A DNA stretch of 64,000 bases from Cocos nucifera. Taxonomy: Eukaryota > Streptophyta > Magnoliopsida > Arecales > Arecaceae. The position numbers and the translations under genes are program-made. How positions within the stretch are numbered: position 1 is the stretch's first letter; every line of letters starts with the position of its first letter. The notes beneath the pieces are model-generated. The model did no database searches, was not told the DNA's origin, and saw only the letters and a list, made by a program, of their open reading frames with translations. Positions 22,405-33,862 of the stretch are shown here, in pieces. The stretch spans positions 1 through 64,000 of the forward strand of contig QRFJ01001931.1 in assembly GCA_006176705.1 (NCBI GenBank), read 5' to 3'.

Positions 22405-23938
22405 CATCAACTCTTGGGCATACCCTCCTTATTTTTTTTGTGGACTCCAAAAAATATATGCAAATAGTCTTCTATTGCTCACAAAAAAATTAGAGGGAAT
22501 CAGGTTGGTCTGTGGTGCCTCAAAGAAATAAGTAAAGATGATGTATCAAACTCTATCCATAGAGACCAGGTTCAAACACAGCTTATTTGTTTTGGACATT
22601 TTATAACTAATTTCCATTAAAATGATGGAAGACATCAAAAGGGCATGAATACTCTCTAAGAAATATTTTTTTTATGAAAATTCTAAAGGAAATTGCATCA
22701 AGGGGCATGGAAGCAAGGTTGTGCAAGATTTGGAGAAATCTTAGTCAAATAGGACTTTTAGTTTTCACTGTCTCCAACTTATTATTTGAACCTAATTAAA
22801 TCAAAAGCTCAATACAACCTAATTTAGAGATGAATCTTACTCAACTAGAATCTAATAAAATAAATTAAGATTTATAATAAAGTCTATTAATTTTTAATTT
22901 AAATCAAAAATGGGTGCACCCAAGTCCTTAAGAACGATTTTCCTTCTTACAATTGGCTTATCAATAAATCAGGCTGGATTCAACCATTAAACCACAATTC
23001 TAATTAATTTATTAATTAAATTAGTACTATTCTCAATCTACTTAATCAAATTAGCTAATTTAGTAATCCAATTGCTTAATCGATCGTCCTGCCAACACTG
23101 TCTAGTCAAACATCAATCGTATTAATTGTTTGACTTAAATGAATTCTAAATTGCCGATTAGCCATTCAATCAGAGCAAAAATCTCTTATATATATATGAT
23201 CCCATAGGTTTGAAACCTAAAGTATAATATAAAAAAATTTTTTACCAATTGAAATTGACCATCTAGTAATGATACCTGATGGTCGGATAGGTCAAATGTT
23301 AGAGCAACATTCTTAGAATCCATGTACATATAGTTTTCGTATAATCATTCCCTTAACCTAAAGCTATTAGGATGATTCAGAGTTAAACTATCAACTCTAT
23401 TTTATTATTATATTATATTTTAAAATACTAATCCATCTAATGGATTATCTCTGACCAAGATTTGCTAAATTGAAAATAGTGATGTATTTTCTCCCACCCT
23501 AGAGTTAGTTCAATATCCATCATTGACACTCACCAAACTTCATAAGTCCTGATGTTCTAGAAGTTTTTCATTAATTCTCGATAGCAGAATGCTTTTGACG
23601 TTGATCACGTTTAGTGATGATGTACCCTTACATCCCATTGTATGAATATTCATATCTCCACACATTTCTTGTTTAAGAGGGATAACTAACCTATATGGCA
23701 TAGCAATGATCGATGACTTGATAAACGTTGTCATCCTAATTAACAACAATTATTTGATCACTGAACGATTTTAGGACTAATCAATAATCTCTTTTTATTC
23801 AACTACTAAATAGTCCTAAGAATTTCATCATAATGAAGGAGATCATTAGAAGGATGTAGGACTTTATGATAAAATGCTAAAAAATATTTTATTTAATTAA
23901 TAAAGTATTAATTATAAACTTGCATTAATACATCAACA
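22405..23938 (-). repeat. Partial LTR of the C2 family
   Basis: Homologous along its length to the C2 LTRs (for example TGATCCCATAGGTT, ACCAATTGAA, GGTCAAATGT, GATTTGCTAAATT). The minus strand begins TGTTGATGTATTAATGC at 23938. Truncated by the gap on the left. It interrupts the 3' part of the CACTA transposase. The target duplication cannot be checked because the other end is lost in the gap. The ORF at 23540-23749 has no recognisable content. Confidence 0.7.
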
Positions 23939-26900
23939 GGGCTGATGATTGATTTGGAAATAATTCCAAATATAACTTAGTAGCTTGTGCGCTAGTACAA
24001 ATGATCGTTGACATAACTTTGATCATTTTTTTTATTCTTAATAGGTTGTGCCATGGATCTTCCTTTATTACATTGTCGGTATCAAACCATTGGCACTTAA
24101 ATAGAATAACACTATTACTTCCAATGTAGCTCATCTTAATTACTTCTTCAAGGATTCCATAGTAGTCGCTTTCTGGCTTATCTTTCCATCAGCTACCTTT
24201 TATACACATGCTACTATTTATTATGCTTTTATAATTTTTATATTGCTGGGTGTGAAATTTGAAACCATTTACGTTATAGCCATTATAGCATGTCAGCATT
24301 TTTTAGGCCATAACCTAATTTCTTTACCGTCCCTCCCTCCATCCTTAGTATTATTTTTATATTATGCGACTTGCTGTATGAATGACCATTGATAGGAACC
24401 AACATACAAAGTTGTCTGAGTGCTGTTTCGATATTTTCTCATTAGTTATGCTCGAATTTTTCTTAATTTAGCATCTCATCGTATTGTCTAAACTTGCATA
24501 AGATAAGTATACTAAAATAAGCAATTAAAGAGATGAGATTATGATGGACACTTATAGAATATATGGGTCGACGTTCATGCAAGTTTAGAAAAGTATATGC
24601 TCTATCTATCAAAAGTTTCAGTATAAGAAAACAGGCAAACTCGAGCCAAAATTCTTTAAGTAGGATAGCAAATATTTAAATCTTACTACTTCTATCCCTC
24701 AGCACACACTATATTCATTTCGACCCTCTTGGTTTAGTTGGTCTGCATACTAAGATTAAAATAGTGTTAACGGCTGGAAAATTGAAATCTCTTCTATTAT
24801 GTAATCTCCATAATAGAACCTTTGACTCTGGCCTTATTTTTTATTTCTTCTTAAGACTGTGATTATCTTTCAAAATGGATAATCACCTATACTATACTAG
24901 ATCCCTCATCTTAGCTTCATAAGCCGATAAATTCATGAGATACTCCATGGAGTCAAAAAAGCTAGGAGGAATATTTCTCAACTGTATATGGTCTTCTATA
25001 CTACTAGCACAAGGCTGATATAGTTGGTTGGTGAGATAGTTTCGGTAGTCAAATATCTCTAAGAGAAAATGCTAAGCTTGATCAAAGAATTATGGGTGGG
25101 AAGGAGATCACAGCCACCAAGGGAGTAATCATTAGCATGAATTATTATGGGTAGTCATGGCTTTTTAGCCCATAGAATCTGTAATCTTTGATGTTGATGC
25201 ACCGAGATAGATTACTTGCATAACCATCTGAGAATTTAAGACTTTCACACTATTCACAAACATTCTTCAACTGCTCTTTTGTTATGGTATAAGATGCTTT
25301 CGGCTTCAAAAATTTTTCAAGTGACACCTCAATCAGCATTAATAGAGGATGCTTGCAAATGTTCTTTATATTTGCTTGAGTTTTGAGATTATCCTTGATC
25401 TTGCCCTTGACATCCATAACAATGTAGAAAATATTATCGAATACATTCTTCTCAATATACATTACGTCAAGGTTATGATAGATCAAATTAGCGGACTAAT
25501 ATGGTAATTTTTAGAAGATGCTTTGCTTCACCTAGTTATGAGTTCTACCAAACCCCTGAGGCTTCTACTTGTCAAATTTAATGCCAAATGGGACTTTGTC
25601 CAATTGGGATACCCTCTGAAACACTTCCATGCCACTAATTCACTAGGGTGCATGGTCCTTCTCTGTCTTATTCCTCCTAAAACTGTCATGCTACTTTCAA
25701 AAAGAATGATGCTCAGGAAGGAATTAACAATAATAATCGAACCAATAGGGCTTACGACCATTTTCAAGCTGAAATGATTTTGTATTATCCACACAATAGG
25801 GACATGCTAGCTTTCCATGAGTGCTCCATCTTGACAGCATCCCATAAGCAGAAAAATTGCTAATGGTCCACATCAACGTAGCCTTCATTACAAAATTTTG
25901 CTTCTTCAATGCATCAAAAGTATAAATGCCATTAGAACATAACAACTTCAGCTCATTAACAAGAGGCCTTAGATATACATTAATACTTCTACCAGGATGT
26001 TGTGCACCAAAATGAATAATATAAGAAAGATGTTATGCTCTTTCATGTACATCTTAGGTGGCAGATTGTATGGAGTAATAAAGACTGGCTAACATGAATA
26101 AGGGGCTGCTGCATGACTGAATGGTATAAAGCCATTAGTAGATAGATCCAACCAGACATTGCATGATTCTTGAGCAAATAAATGATGGCAAACATCAAAT
26201 TGCTTCTATGTCTTACTATCCGATGGATGACACATTATATCAGGATGCTTGCATGGTCCTTCTTTGTGCCATGTCATCTGCCCTGCAGTACTCTTAGACA
26301 AATAGAGCCTCTGAAGTCTAAGAGTAAGAGAAAGATATCGAGTAACCTTGTATGATATATCCTTCTAATTCCTACCCTCTTGCCTCGACTTAAATCAGCT
26401 TGCACCGCATATGCTGTATGAGCTCTTCTATTGGTTCTCTTTATAGAAAAGCATGCAATCATTACGGTATGCATCTATTTTCTCATATCTTATGTCCAAC
26501 TCTTTCATCATTTTTTTTGAAAGAATAGAGGCTCTCAACAAGCTTCTCATCCTTCGATAGTATTTTTTTTATTATTGTTATCATCCTATCATAACAATTG
26601 ACTGTCATATTAAACTCAGTCTTCAAGTTCAATAATTCTGACACAGCTGATAGTATAGTATATATTTCACATTCTGACCATAGTAGTTTATCAGTATCTT
26701 TTAGTATATGATAAAAATCATTGCTGCCAGCTTCTAGATCATCCTCCATATTTTAATTAAATTCAAGACCAACCGCAACCATAACCATATCCACCATTCT
26801 ATCTATGTCTATATCCTGCTCGATTCTAGCCCTTGCAACTTTCTTCCACGTCTCTCCATGCACGTACCAATGCTTATAGTTGGACATAAATCTACTCTTA

Positions 26901-27056
26901 TATAAATGGATAATAATTATGTCTTTATCAAATATTTCTCTATTGCCATATCTGTTATAAGGACAATAAGCCTATCCTTGATGTAAGAGTACTGCATTAC
27001 CAAAAATAAAATTACAAAAATATTCTACACGCTCCCTATATTCAGTAGAAATCTTC
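23939..27056 (-). pseudogene. CACTA (En/Spm) TNP2-like transposase, body
   Basis: Read on the minus strand. 27047-26850 is a transposase-associated domain (STEYRERVEYFCNF, CPYN, IIHLYKSRF, YKHWYVHGE). 26749-26400 has FYHILKD and YDRMITIIKKIL, KIDAYRNDCMLF, the usual start of the transposase core. 25945-25730 has MLSRWSTHGKLACPYC and LENGRKPYWFDYYC. 25486-25250 has NLDVMYIEKNVFDNIF. 25250-24300 resembles DUF4218 (IPPSFFDSMEYLMNL, GGTVKKLGYG), and 24134-23939 (CQWFDTDNVIKEDPWHNLL) the C-terminal DUF4216-like part. When intact it cuts CACTA ends and leaves 3-bp duplications. Many stops; inactive. Confidence 0.85.
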
Positions 27057-27465
27057 CATGCTGTGAGTGTCACAAGCAGATATCAGTCAAATCCAGGTGA
27101 AGAACACTGGACTTCTGTGAAATATATCCTTAAGTACTTGAGAAGAACTAAGGATATGATGCTGGTCTTTGGTAACGGAGAACTCCTGGTCTAGGGATAC
27201 ACAGACTCGGACTTCATGTCCGATATAGATGATCGAAAGTCGACATCTGGGAGTCTGTTTGTGTGCAATGGTGGAGCTGTCAGCTGGAAGAGTTCCAAGC
27301 AAACGGTGATATCACCTCATCCACGATTACCTTGAAAAGGGTTATGTCGAGGTTAAGAGAGTCAACTCCGCAGATAATGTGGCAGACCCACTTACAAAGC
27401 CGTTGGGCCAGCAGAAGATCGAAGCCCACCTTGAGAAGATGGGACTTAGACTTCTAGCCAATTGA
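27057..27465 (+). pseudogene. C1 RT tail and RNase H
   Basis: HAVSVTSRYQSNPGEEHW continues from RPDIA at 20697. KYILKYLRRTKDMMLVF, GYTDSDF and DDRKSTSG are copia RNase H, as is GGAVSWKSSKQT. After KQT about 70 residues are missing, including the usual TEAEYIA helix and the later catalytic aspartate, and the text jumps to GYVEVKRVNSADNVADPLTK. It ends LLAN at a stop on 27463-27465. One further stop lies before GYTDSDF. The deletion removes catalytic residues, so no activity is possible. Confidence 0.88.
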
Positions 27466-27471
27466 TTTTAG

Positions 27472-27485
27472 GACAAGTGGGAGAT
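27472..27485 (+). promoter_or_regulatory. C1 polypurine tract
   Basis: GACAAGTGGGAGAT immediately before the 3' LTR; the typical copia plus-strand primer. Confidence 0.8.
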
Positions 27486-29777
27486 TGTTAGATATATGTG
27501 CCCTAGAAGCCAGAATTGGCTGACACTTGTAATACACTTCTAGGGGCAAAATTATAATTTTGACTAAAATCAATAAAATGGATTATTTTCTATCACATAT
27601 GTGTATTTAGTGTCTGTGATACATCCTTTGAGTTAATGGTAATGATAATTCATATTTTCAAGAGTTGAAAATTTAAGACATGAATAATCATTATTAACTC
27701 ATAAAATGCTCCTGACCATAGGATCATCACGAGGATGGTGATTGATCCGGAAGGTTGGTGTACAATCGCTTCTCTTTAGTAGATGAGTCTTGAGTCTACG
27801 GTGTGGAGACACCGAAGCGAGAGTATAGGTACTCGTTAGAGAACGAGGGCACTGAGCGTGACCACCTCGAGTAGTCATTAGGGAGTCTACCTTCTCGTCA
27901 ATGACTGACTCGATGCTGCAGTAGTGTGTCTGGTTCTTTGACCTGAGATGCATCGGCAGTTCACCTTGAGGGTGTTATAGTTTGACTACACCATTACTCG
28001 ATCTCCTAGCCATATGGAACCCTGAGGTGTATGTTGGCTATGACATGTTCATTGTAGGAACTGGATTGCATCAAGATGGAATCTATCTACCTCGGTGGTA
28101 GAGGAGTAGCCCTATGATGATCATGAGAATCAAGTCCAGAAATCCATGGCCATGGTAGAGTGAAATAATAGAAAGAGTTTCTATTTAGATTTTCACATTG
28201 GACTCGAATCGAATGATTACATCATATGACAGAGACTAGGGTTTGACGAGTTCACCTTAACCCTAATCTGATCGGGGCTCAAGATAGAAGAACTGAATCA
28301 CACAGGTAGCTGCACCAAGAGGTTCGCATTCAGCTCTGATGGGTTGCCACCATATACTGCTAGGTGTCACTGGTGGATTTTGGGAGCAATTAGAATGATT
28401 TAGATGATCGATCATTCTAGCTGTTCGAATCAGAAGAGTTCTGATCCATCGAAAGGAGTTTCGATGATGTCGATGATAGAGATCATGACATATCCCATTA
28501 CCATACAGAACTGAACCTAACTGGGTCACACAAACAAGGGTTTGAATCTGGTGATCATCAATTGAACTGATCTAGTTCAATTGATCTGAATGAGATTCAA
28601 TTAGGTTCAAGAAAATCGTGCTAGCACTCGATTGAACCTAACGTTCTTCTTTTGCTATCATAAATAAGTTGTCCTGTCTGAGCCAAAGGAGTTTGTGCTC
28701 AAACAGAGGCCTTCATATGGTCTGACAGGAGGTTGTCCAAGTCAGAAAAGGTTGTCTTATTTGTAAGACACTACCTGCCATTTTTGGTCACCTGCCATTT
28801 CTTGTTCTTTGACTTTGGTCAAAAGTCTACCTTTGACTGGTCAAACGTTGACCATTGACACTTTGACTTTTGACCACATGTCATGCACCTATTGGAGAGC
28901 TGGTGGGGGCCTGTCCTCCTACCAGAACCTGGCAAGGAGAAGGGCGCACGCCACCCTAGGCATGTGCCCAAGTTGGAGGCGCCTAGGAGTCCTTGTTGGA
29001 CAAGGACTCCATCTCCTTTTTGGATTCCAATTAGAGTTCTTCTAAGAACCAACTTTGACTGGTCTTAGGCGCCCTCTAAGGAGGAATCCAGGGGACTCTA
29101 TTCCCACCAATCAGATTTAGATCTGATTTCACAAAGGGTTGTGATTGGTTGGGAAGAAGAGGAGTTGGATCACAGCTAGTCTATAAATAAGACCCTGTAT
29201 CCAACTCAAATTATATGAGATACAGAGATATGATGAGATCATAGTTTCTCCATGCCCCAAGGCTGCCTCTCCCCTCCTTCTCCATGTCATAGTCTCTTCT
29301 CCCCTTGCTCTCCACGTCCAAAAGGAGTTTTGGACCTTGGTTGGTGCGATTCAGATCAAAGAAAGGCGATCAAAAATAAGAAGGCTGCGCTGCTGCAAAG
29401 GACGACTGCTCATCTTCAAAAGAGTTTTGAAGATCCTCCAAATCAGATTCAGATCTAATTTTTGGAGGCATAATAGAGAAGAAGAGGATCTCCAGATCCA
29501 ACCCCAGTGGATACCGGTAGAGGCCAGGCGCTTGCGTGGCTAAGATCGAGAACCTTTCGCTGCAAATAGCATCATCAACAAGATAATAGGATTACCCAGA
29601 TCAGGTAAATTAAATTTAATTTAATTTATCTTTTAATTTTATTTTATTAAAATAATAAGAATCAGATCTGAAACATATCAAGATCTGATTGGGATCAAGA
29701 GAAAAATTTTTGAAATATATCTCTTGATCTGATCAGATCTGAACGAACCTGGACCGGGAAATCAGGATTTCCCTTCA
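27486..29777 (+). repeat. C1 3' LTR (2.29 kb)
   Basis: Starts TGTTAGATATATGTGCC and ends CCCTTCA. It is the inverted partner of 4447-6736; in the first 115 bp I count about four differences. ORFs within it (27699-29543) mirror those in the partner and are not genes. Confidence 0.93.
29182..29189 (+). promoter_or_regulatory. TATA box of C1 3' LTR
   Basis: TATAAATA, same position as in the partner LTR. Confidence 0.6.
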
Positions 29778-30980
29778 GTCTGTTGAAGCTCGGCTTTTGA
29801 TGAGCATATCATCTACATACACCTCCATGTTGCGATCGATCTGCTCATTGAAGACCTTATTAACCAAATGTTGGTATGTTGCCCCAACATTCTTGAGTCT
29901 AAAAGGCATGACCCTATAGCAATAATGACCTCAGTCAGTAATGAAGGCGATCTTCTCTTCGTCCTCGGGCGCCATGCATATCTGGTTGTAACCAGAAAAG
30001 GCGTCCATGAAGGTGAGGATCTCATGGCCCGAGATTGCGTCCACCAGCTGGTCGATCTTGGGTAGAGGGTAGCTGTCCTTCGGGCAGACCTTGTTCAGCT
30101 TCTTGAAGTTGACGCACATCCTCCACTTGTTATTCGCTTTCTTGACGAGAACCACGTTCAAGACTCAAGTCAGATAGTTAACCTTCTGGATGAGTTCGGC
30201 TTTGAGGAGCTTGTCTACTTCTTCGGCGATCGCTTTCTGCCTCTCCGAGGCATGGTGGCACATCTTTTTTCTTATCGATCGATGGCTCGGATTGATGGCC
30301 AGCCGATGTTCCATGACCTCGACGTCGATCCCCGGCATATCTGCTGGGGTCCAAGCGAAGACGTCCGCATTTTTTCTGAGGAAAGTGATGAGCTGCTCCC
30401 GAACCTTGACCGCCAAGTTGGAGCCAATCTGCACCACGTGCTCCGAGTTTCCATCATTTAAGGGCACAGAGATAAGGTCCTCTGCAGGCTTGCGCCGCTC
30501 CTTAGTGAGGTCATCACAGATGTCCAGTCCATCAACAAGATAAGGGTTGGGCTGATCTCCCTTATGTAGGGCGATCGAGTAGCAATACCTCGCCAGAGCC
30601 GATCTTCTCTAACTTCTCCGACTCCGTGACTCATCGTGAACTTCATCTTCAAATAATAGGTTGACACTATTGCCCGAAATGCATTTAGACCAGGTCGGCC
30701 AAGGATCGCGTTATAGGCGGATGGGGTCCTTACGATTAGGAAGTCGACCCACACCTTGGCCAGCTTCGGGCGTTGCCCTACTGCTACAATCAATGTTATT
30801 ATGCCTTTGACTGGTACGACATTGCCAGCAAACCCTACCAGCGGGGAATTCATAGGCCCAAGCGATCGTCGGGCAGGGACATTTTTGAGAAGGCATCGTA
30901 AAACAACACATCGATCGAGCTTCCATTATCTATCAAAATGCGGCGTACATCGTAGTCAGCAATGTTCAAAGAAATTACAA
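29778..30980 (-). pseudogene. G1 protease and first half of RT
   Basis: The protease begins near 30980 with VRRILIDNGSSIDVLFYDAF; the DNGS is the aspartic-protease site. RLGPMNSPLVGFAGNVVPVK and GRPGLNAFRAIVSTYYLKMK follow (30853-30458). RT from about 30390: MPGIDVEVMEHRLAIN, then RMCVNFKKLNKVCPKDSYPL, FMDAFSGYNQICMAPEDEEK and YVDDMLIKSRASTD with the catalytic YVDD near 29809-29820. The frame is broken in a few places (30165, 29931). When intact: polyprotein cleavage and cDNA synthesis. Confidence 0.9.
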
Positions 30981-32560
30981 CCGCATCATTATGCGGGAAT
31001 TGGATCCCCTAGCTATCCGTCTTGGTAAAGATCATGGGTTCCATGGTCCTTTACCTCTTCACCGATCCCTCGGGTCCACTGGCCTCCCCTTGCTGAAGTC
31101 TCCCCGAGATAGTGTTGATGATGCCAAGGGGTAGCTGATCTTCTTGCTGGTTTTCCCCACTTGGCGGTAACGCTCTCAACCGATCTTCCTTCTTCTCAGG
31201 CTGTCTTCGTAGAAATCAGTTAAGTCTACCTCGCCTGATGAGCTCTTCGATCTCGTCCTGGAGTTAGATGCACTCCTCAGTGTCATGACCGTGGTCGCGA
31301 TGGTAAAGGCAGAACTTGTTGGGATTGCGCTTGCTAGGATGGGAATGCATTCTCTCCGATCTTGGAAGTCGCTCTTGGATCTCCATCAGTACTTGAGTCT
31401 TCGAGGTGTTAAGAGGGGCGTAGTTGTGAAATCATCGTCGTTGGGGAGAACTTCGATGCTAGGGTGAACCTCAGCGTGCTCTTCCGTCGGAGCTTCTCTA
31501 CCTCCGAGCCTGAGGGGGAGTTCGGGCTCGCCCATGATCAGGGGGAGTCCAGGAACACGACCGAGCTTTAGTCTGCTTTCTTTCTTTGACGGACCTGCCT
31601 GGCTCGCCGATTCGTCGCTTGCCACTGGCTTCATCGTCCTTAGCCTTGAAGGCCTCCTCTGCCCGGGCATAACTTTCTGCCCAAGCAAGCATGTCAGCAA
31701 AATTTCTAGGATACTTCTTTTTCAGGGAGAACAGTAAGTCATTCTTCTGAAGGCTGCCCTTGAGGGCGGCCATGGAGACTGATTGGTCCAGGTCTCGGAC
31801 CTCCAATGCGGCAGTATTGAATAGGGTGACGTAAACCCAGATGGGTTTCCCCTCCTTCTGCCTGATGGCCATTAAGGAATTCGAACCTCGATGGACGTCA
31901 ACTACTGATGAAGTGGGCCATGAACTGTTGACTCATCTAGTCAAACGATAAGATGGTACTTAACTTGAGCGTCGAGTACCAGTTCCTGGCAGTCCCTTTA
32001 AGGGTAGAGGGGAAAGCTCGGCACAGGATAGCGTCTGGCGCGCCATGGAGCAACATCATTGTCCGAAAGGCTTCCATGTGGTCGACCGAATTGGTGGTCC
32101 CATCATAGCTCTCGAACTGTGGGAGCTTGAAGTTCGGCGGGATCGATTCCTGCAAGATTTTCTATGAAAAAGGAGGGTCAGTGTAGATGTCATTACCGTG
32201 TGAGGAGGGAGTGTGATGAAGTTCTTCAATTTGTCAGCTCATTTCTAAGAGCCTTTGATCTAGGAGATCTTTGTGGTCTTTGATCTCCAAGGTTTTCTTG
32301 CAGAATGGGTGCGAAGCTTCACCCTAGGTCGAGCCACGGTCTGAGCAGGGGCTCTCCCTCCATTGCCTTCCTTTTTTGAGAATTGGAGGTCGGGTAGCCC
32401 ATGTCGGTCGCCCTTGGATTGGATCACACGGCTCTGGAGAATCCCGTGCTGGTTGAGCTGGTATTGAGGCCTGTTGGTGCATGGCCTGCACCGCCTGCAC
32501 TATCTCCGTGAGACCACGAACTTGCTGGACGAGCAGGTTGAACTGCTCCGCATCCACCAT
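30981..32560 (-). pseudogene. G1 gag
   Basis: The start is at 32560 (MVDAEQFNLLVQQVRGLTEI). Further pieces: FKLPQFESYDGTTNSVDHME and TLKGTARNWYSTLK (about 32140-31960), the retrotransposon gag domain, then LMAIRQKEGKPIWVYVTLFN and FADMLAWAESYARAEEAFKA (about 31870-31640), and an arginine-rich tail. It is split by frameshifts near 32156, 31930 and 31500. It matches the G2 gag piece by piece. Confidence 0.88.
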
Positions 32561-32773
32561 GGCTACAGGGTGAGCCTAGGTCATCGGGGCTGGAGTGGGA
32601 GTGAATGGATCTGAATGAGATCGGGCCGTAGAGGCTGCCTATCGCCGGGTCGAAGCTCTCTTGGGAGGCATTTTCTCTTCGAGAGAGAAAAGGAAGATCT
32701 CCGAAGAGGGAAGAGAAGAATTATCGCTGAGCACTCCTTTAAGAATAAGGGAACCTCAAAGGTTTGGGGTTGC

Positions 32774-32790
32774 CCTTCCTCTAGCACCAA
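32774..32790 (-). promoter_or_regulatory. G1 primer binding site
   Basis: TTGGTGCTAGAGGAAGG on the minus strand, 2 bp inside the LTR. tRNA not assigned. Confidence 0.65.
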
Positions 32791-32792
32791 TC

Positions 32793-33862
32793 TATTGATG
32801 CAGAATCTGATCGTCGCCAGAATCTGCTGGAGTGGAGGCCGATGAGGTCGCCATCAGGGATCTGCAAAACAAACTCCCGTCCGAAGCTGGTAGGGGGGTA
32901 GCTCCGACAAGACCCTCTGATGATCAAGTTAGCTCTGGCCAATAGGAATGGAGTGCTCGGGAATGAGTTTTGGAGCTTGGAGAAGAAGAGGAGAGCTTAG
33001 AGATCAGAGATTAGAGATTGCATATCTGGAGGGTCCTTTTTATAGCAGAGCTTGATGATGACAGCTGTAGCCGCATGCTGGCGGGCCGCTCGAGGTCTGG
33101 CGGAGTCAGTCTCATGGGAAGGTGCCGTCTATAGTGGGTTGATGGTGATAGCCATCGCCGCCTGATAGCGAGTTGCTGTTGCTTGCGGTAGACTGATGGC
33201 GATGGCTGCAGCTGTCTCGATACTGAAGGGTTGAAGGGCTTCGACGTGTGCCCATTTTGGAGGAGTTCGAACTCCTGAAGAGGAAGCTTGGAAGGAGTTC
33301 GGCTCCCGTAGGCGTCTGGCTGGAGGTACGCGGCTAAGGCTTGGCCATTGGAGAGTTTGGTAGGAGCTCGGTCGGTGAGAAGTCCGGCCCCTGAAGAAAT
33401 CCGATCGGAGAGGAAGCTTGGAGGGAGTTCGGCTCCCGCAAGCGTCTGGCTGGAACGACGTGGAGAGAGTTCGGCTATTGCGGGAGTTTGACTGAAGCTT
33501 GATGGTTGAGTTTGGCTAAAGCCCGGCTACTGGGAGTCCAAGGAGCTCGGTCGCTAAGTAGTTCGGCCGGTTGAAGGAGTTTGGTCTGGATGCTGGGAGT
33601 CCAAAGGAGCTCGGCGACTGAGGAGTCCGAAGGAGCTCGGCCGCTAAGTAGATTGACTGACTGAATGGGTTCAAAGAAGCTCGGCCACTGGGGGTTCGGC
33701 TAAAGCCCAGCTGCTGGGAGTCCAAGGAGCTCGGCCGCTAAGTAGTTCGATCGGCTGTTAAGGTTTGGCTAAGACCCATCTGCTGAAGCTCTTCCGTGGC
33801 TACTAGTTCCATTAGATTGAGCATCAAACTAGACATCGGCAGGAGCGGGTTTATCCCCAACA
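32793..33862 (-). repeat. G1 5' LTR (1.07 kb)
   Basis: The minus strand starts TGTTGGGGATAAACC and ends GCATCAATA. Inverted partner of 10979-12021. TATAAAAAG lies at 33044-33036. Confidence 0.9.

Larger units (their letters stand above)
27057..29777 (+). mobile_element. C1 element, 3' part (RNase H and 3' LTR)
   Basis: Plus-strand 3' end of a C1-family copia: RT tail, RNase H, polypurine tract, 3' LTR. It abuts the G1 reverse transcriptase at 29778. Together with 1-6736 it brackets one insertion into G1 (duplicated CARAC). Confidence 0.88.
29778..33862 (-). mobile_element. Gypsy element G1, 5' half (5' LTR to RT)
   Basis: Minus-strand Tat gypsy: 5' LTR 33862-32793, primer site, gag, protease and first half of RT, ending at SRASTD next to C1. 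The other half is 6737-12021. The outer flank ATATG (33863-33867) is the complement of CATAT at 12022-12026. Confidence 0.9.

Noticed and set aside
30190..30543. 117-aa plus-strand ORF
   Set aside because: Antisense shadow of the G1 reverse transcriptase; no recognisable content.
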